A stretch of DNA of 64,000 bases from positions 186,001 to 250,000 of the forward strand of contig MU839094.1 in the NCBI GenBank assembly GCA_030685235.1, read 5' to 3'. This stretch comes from Copromyces sp. CBS 386.78. Taxonomy: Eukaryota; Ascomycota; Sordariomycetes; Sordariales; Sordariaceae. The position numbers and the translations under genes were made by a program. Shown here piece after piece: positions 60,789 through 64,000 of this stretch (the first letter of the stretch is position 1; each line of letters begins with the position of its first letter). Below the pieces are notes generated by a model that did not search any database, was not told the origin of the DNA, and saw only the letters and a program-made list of their open reading frames with translations.

Positions 60789-62064
60789 CTTGAAACTCTA
60801 CCGAAGTTTGAGGTTTGGCGAAAATGGAGATTTAATTTGACTTGGGTTGTTTGACCGTGAATCTCGCCGATGGGACTCAAGGGGCAGAATTGCTGAGGAG
60901 TAATGTGGGCAAAAGATAAAGTGAAACGTTGCTCAACAATGAAACTGCCGGAACAGCCGGAGTGAAAGGAGGTTTTACTGAACAGACGAGGTAGAGTACC
61001 TCGAAATAACGTCCTTTGACTACAAAACAGTCTCAAAAGGGACTTTCTCTTTTTCGATATCCTGACTTGGTATTTTCGTGTGTTTTCCGCTGCGGTCCCT
61101 CGCTGTGGTCGACAAAGTTGGCAATAAACACAACAAATCCGGGAAGACGAACACACCAAATCCGCATCATCCGCTCCCATGTTCCCCAGTCGTTGCCGTC
61201 ACTCGGTTCCAGATCACCGGAAATGGAACGCCATCACTTCTGCCAATGACATCGCACCCTCGGTGTCTTTGCCGATCTGGTAACTTTCTTGATGGCCCAA
61301 ATCAACGAAAGGGAACCATCCCGAGCAGAACTGCACCAGTGCGTACTGGGACTTTTCAGCTTGTTGATGCGATGGTATAAGGACATTGTCAGTTGCTCAA
61401 AATCAATATTCGAACGAATGCAAGGAGACAAAGTTTTGACCGACGATGAAATGGGAGAAGATTTCAGAACGGAATATAACGGTCTAAACGGTCTAAACGG
61501 GAACTTTTCACAGGGCACGGACGCAGTCCCAGCAATCCCGTCTACCGTCCCACCGCGGCCGCCCTTCAGGTTGTCAGACAGAGGAGAAAAGGACGCTAAA
61601 AAAAGCGGCCCGCTCCCATGATGAACGCCACGAGAAGAACCCTCGAGCGGCCCGTGGAAGCGGGACGAAACGGTAAATTTCGAAGCTGTATAATTGTTAC
61701 GATACGCAGCATGCATTATTGATGCGTAATAATACATGACTTCTCCGCTATACATACCGTCGCGTACGTAAACTGTCCTTGGTTAACCCTCCGTCACGAA
61801 TGCGCCGCACACAGATACTTCCACGAATCTTTCATTTTACAGGATGATCGTAACTTACTACCGGTTTCCGTCAAGTAGAAAAGTAATTTTCACTGCTCAA
61901 CATGTTTTTGTCCCTTGTATTTCACTGTTTTGTCCATTTCATCTAACAGACTCGAGATACAAACAGATCTGTGATGACAGCGCGACGAGCACCACCACCC
62001 GTTTTCATCAGTTGGACTCCTTATCATCCATAATGCATCTAACAAATCGACCCCCAAATTCCGA
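60789..62064. other. Intergenic, shb17 promoter side
   Basis: Apart from the possible small gene at 61292-61621, I see no supported coding region. The first 500 bp are presumably a divergent promoter. Confidence 0.45.
61292..61621 (+). CDS. Possible small protein (109 aa)
   Basis: An ATG frame of 109 aa has protein-like composition: a mixed amphipathic N-terminal half (AELHQCVLGLFSLLMRWYKD, then SKSIFERMQGDKVLTDDE) and a Pro/Gly-rich tail containing a small NGLNGLNGN repeat. I do not recognise a family. It is divergent from shb17 by about 500 bp. An overlapping minus frame (61234-61755) is less protein-like. It may be a genuine small gene, a terminal exon, or chance. Confidence 0.35.
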   Translation: MAQINEREPSRAELHQCVLGLFSLLMRWYKDIVSCSKSIFERMQGDKVLTDDEMGEDFRTEYNGLNGLNGNFSQGTDAVPAIPSTVPPRPPFRLSDRGEKDAKKSGPLP

Positions 62065-63755
62065 TCAGCGAGCGCCATCTTCTCTTCCTCCTCCTTCTCC
62101 TCCATCACCTCTTTCCCGCTGCCGCTGCCGCTCTCGCTCCCGCTCCCGTTGTCTCCTACACTCCAGCCTCAACTCATCCGCCTGAAATTGATAATGAAAT
62201 GCAAGGCGTTGCATCGTCTCTAGAGGAGTTTGGCCTGGGCCGACACATGCAAGAATGGAAGAAGAGTCAGCATCAGCGCCAATGGCACCAGCACTGCCAA
62301 ACCCTCTATCTCTGGCCCCATCCCTGTCATTGCTATCCCGGCCCCCTTCACGTTCAGGATGCCACAGCGCCCTCCTTGACCTGCTCTTCGTGATTCTCAT
62401 GTGTTCGAGCCGCAGTTCATCCGCTTGGTTCTGGTGATATTGCATCAGACAACGCATGATTTCCACTGGGGTGTTGGAAGGTAGTCAAGGATGGAGTTGG
62501 GAGTGCCCCCGGAGCCGGGACTACTAGGAGGGGAAGAGCGGTTGCTGGTGATGGGTGTCCTCTCCCTTTCTCTGTCCTGCGGTGCTTGCGCTACTGGTGT
62601 TGCTGTTCCGGATTGAGGGCTGAGGGGCGTGTCAATACCTGGTATGATGGATGGAGAGTTCGGTGGGTTGGCGGGAGGACTGGTGTTGGTCGTAGGATTA
62701 GTAAAGACAGTAGAACTTTCGTGCCTAGCTTGTGGTTGCTGATTTGGGCCAACCGTGACAGCTTCCGTCACTCTAATATTCTGCTCTCTTTGTGGGGGCT
62801 TTTTATTACGCTGTGGCGGCTGTGGCGGCCGTGGTCTTAGTTTTCGTCCGCCCCTCTGGTGTTCCGGCTCCGGCTCTGGGTGATGTTCAAGCCGTACCCC
62901 GATCCTTGCTTCAGACAGAAAATCCGACCCTATTTCGGTATCCAATCTAGAAGCATTCTTGTCTGCGTGATGTGAAGGTTTACTGACAGCTTCAGAAACT
63001 GGGGCAGCCAGATCCTTCCCCCTGCCTTTTTCTTCCTTTCTGCTATCTGACGTGTTCGCAACAGCCGGGCTCTCTGCTTGTCTATTTTGTGCGTTTCGTG
63101 AGAAATCATTGGCATTCTCTTTCCCGGTTTTCTGAGTAGAGCAGCGACCCCTCCCGGTGCTGCGGTGCCAGCAGTTGCTACACCTTGGTCCAGAACCGTA
63201 GACGCAAAGCTCGAAAGGCCCTTCGCCAGCTCGGCATTGTGTACAGGGACTTTGGGCTTGTTCGCCCGTAAGCTGAAGATAAGCTGCTCCAAGCTGGTGC
63301 TTTTCCGTAAGATCTATTGTGTCCTTGTTTTTGCGTAAAGCAATCTCGCGTACCGCCTGTATCAATGTCAAGTTACTTAGCCCCGGGTTGCAGCATTGAC
63401 TTCGCTCGTTTTCTTCTTCTCTTACCTTGAGTTCTCTCAGCTCGTCAAGCCTTCGACTACTTGAACCAAGGCTTGCAAAGATATCTTCAAGGTCTTTGCG
63501 TGTGATAATACCTTTTGGTGGCTTCCAGTTCCTTGAAAACTTAGTATTATTACCATTATTATGTTCCGTGGCAGTCTGTAGGGCTTCCTGGAAATTATCT
63601 TGGATATCCATGTTGTCACGCTTCCTTTTAGCGGGCCGGCTGGTTGACACAAATCCAGCGATGTCTTCTGCCAAAACTTCTATGCGCGGGAAAATCGAAC
63701 CATCATCCTGAATAGTACCCTCCGCAAAATTCTCATCGAGTGAAGCCATAGCCAT
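62065..63755 (-). CDS. Cys-rich fungal-specific protein with tandem ADELRLE motif
   Basis: Exon 1 63755-63426 and exon 2 from 63356 are joined across a 69-nt intron (GTAAGA ... GATACAG) that has no stop and keeps frame. Residues 148-182 form a six-Cys motif, C-x2-C-x9-C-x7-C-x2-C-x9-C (includes CRAGEGPFELCVYGSG and CSNCW). It resembles the small fungal DUF3716-type domain as I recall it; function unknown. A long Pro/Arg/Gln/Ser-rich region follows. If a 173-nt intron (62638-62466, CAG|GTATTG ... CCCCAG) is spliced, the frame continues to 62065 (482 aa). That tail contains TPVEIMRCL...QADELRLEHM-type and TPLETMQRL...QADELRLEC-type copies of one motif, then an Arg/Glu/Gln-rich end. If not spliced, the frame stops at 62445 (413 aa). 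The start is the first ATG in frame; the frame remains open upstream towards the window edge without an earlier ATG. Confidence 0.6.
63357..63425 (-). other. In-frame 69-nt intron, possibly retained
   Basis: This interval has good splice ends (CAAG|GTAAGA, GATACAG|GC) and a GGCTAAGTAAC branch-like word, but it is a multiple of three with no stop codon. Retention would insert 23 residues just before the Cys-rich domain. Confidence 0.65.
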
Positions 63756-64000
63756 ACGCCATTTGTATGGTCTAAAGCTTGTGGAGTGTTGTTGATGGGT
63801 ATGCTTAGTGGCAATATTGCTAAGCTGAGAAAATTTCGAGCTTCTAGAGGATGAGTGCCTCTCACCGGAACTGAAATCTCTCTCACGGCCTAAAAGACTG
63901 CTATAAATAAGGTAAGTAACTTGTTGTTGGTAATAGACGCTCGTGGCAAGACGACGCGTGGTTTTGCCATTTTCTGGTCCGTCCACAGGAGAAGAACGTC

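Noticed and set aside
1..64000. CRISPR array, prokaryotic operon or secondary-metabolite cluster
   Set aside because: No regularly spaced repeats, no operon structure and no PKS, NRPS, terpene cyclase or P450 signatures; the genes are intron-rich and eukaryotic.

Overview
The window is nuclear DNA of a filamentous ascomycete, most probably Neurospora or a close Sordariales relative. Genes carry short introns (about 47-280 nt) with GTRAGT-type donors, CTAAC/CTGAC-like branch sites and YAG acceptors. Proteins are rich in homopolymeric Gln, Asn, Ser-Gly and Pro tracts. Three degenerate terminal-inverted-repeat elements differ almost only by transitions, as expected from repeat-induced point mutation (RIP). 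The species call is inference; no database was searched. A 10-base N gap inside a long G tract shows this is a draft assembly.

Left part (1-31 kb), ordinary gene density: an ASH1-type H3K36 methyltransferase (minus, AWS-SET-post-SET); a low-complexity hypothetical gene (plus); a 545-aa protein with an unusually C-terminal Zn(II)2Cys6 cluster (minus); lsm7 (plus); pan3 (minus); a UBA/UAS/UBX ERAD-type protein (plus); a VHS-GAT trafficking adaptor (plus); an F-box protein (plus). Several of these serve housekeeping RNA decay (LSm7, PAN3) and ubiquitin or membrane-traffic functions. Adjacency looks incidental; there is no operon or metabolite cluster.

Middle part (31-57 kb), gene-poor: a Zn(II)2Cys6 Pro-rich regulator (minus) lies between a 5.6-kb and a 19.1-kb interval in which no convincing gene can be found. 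The three TIR elements are here. The 19.1-kb interval separates two divergently transcribed genes and is mostly of ordinary base composition, so it is not simply RIP-destroyed repeat.

Right part (57-64 kb): a SAM-dependent methyltransferase with an apparent 8-nt microexon (plus); an intron-containing tRNA-Asp(GTC) (minus); a SHB17-like sedoheptulose-bisphosphatase/histidine phosphatase (minus); a possible small gene (plus); and a Cys-rich fungal-specific protein with a tandem 'ADELRLE' motif (minus). The reading frame of this last gene is either interrupted by a third intron or broken near 62,470.

Exon structures were assembled by eye from splice signals and frame. In every multi-exon model the summed exon length is a multiple of three with one terminal stop. 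I found no CRISPR, prokaryotic element, rRNA or clearly novel multi-gene system. The most worthwhile leads are the TIR/RIP family, the 19-kb divergent desert, the microexon, and the Cys-rich gene with its repeated motif.
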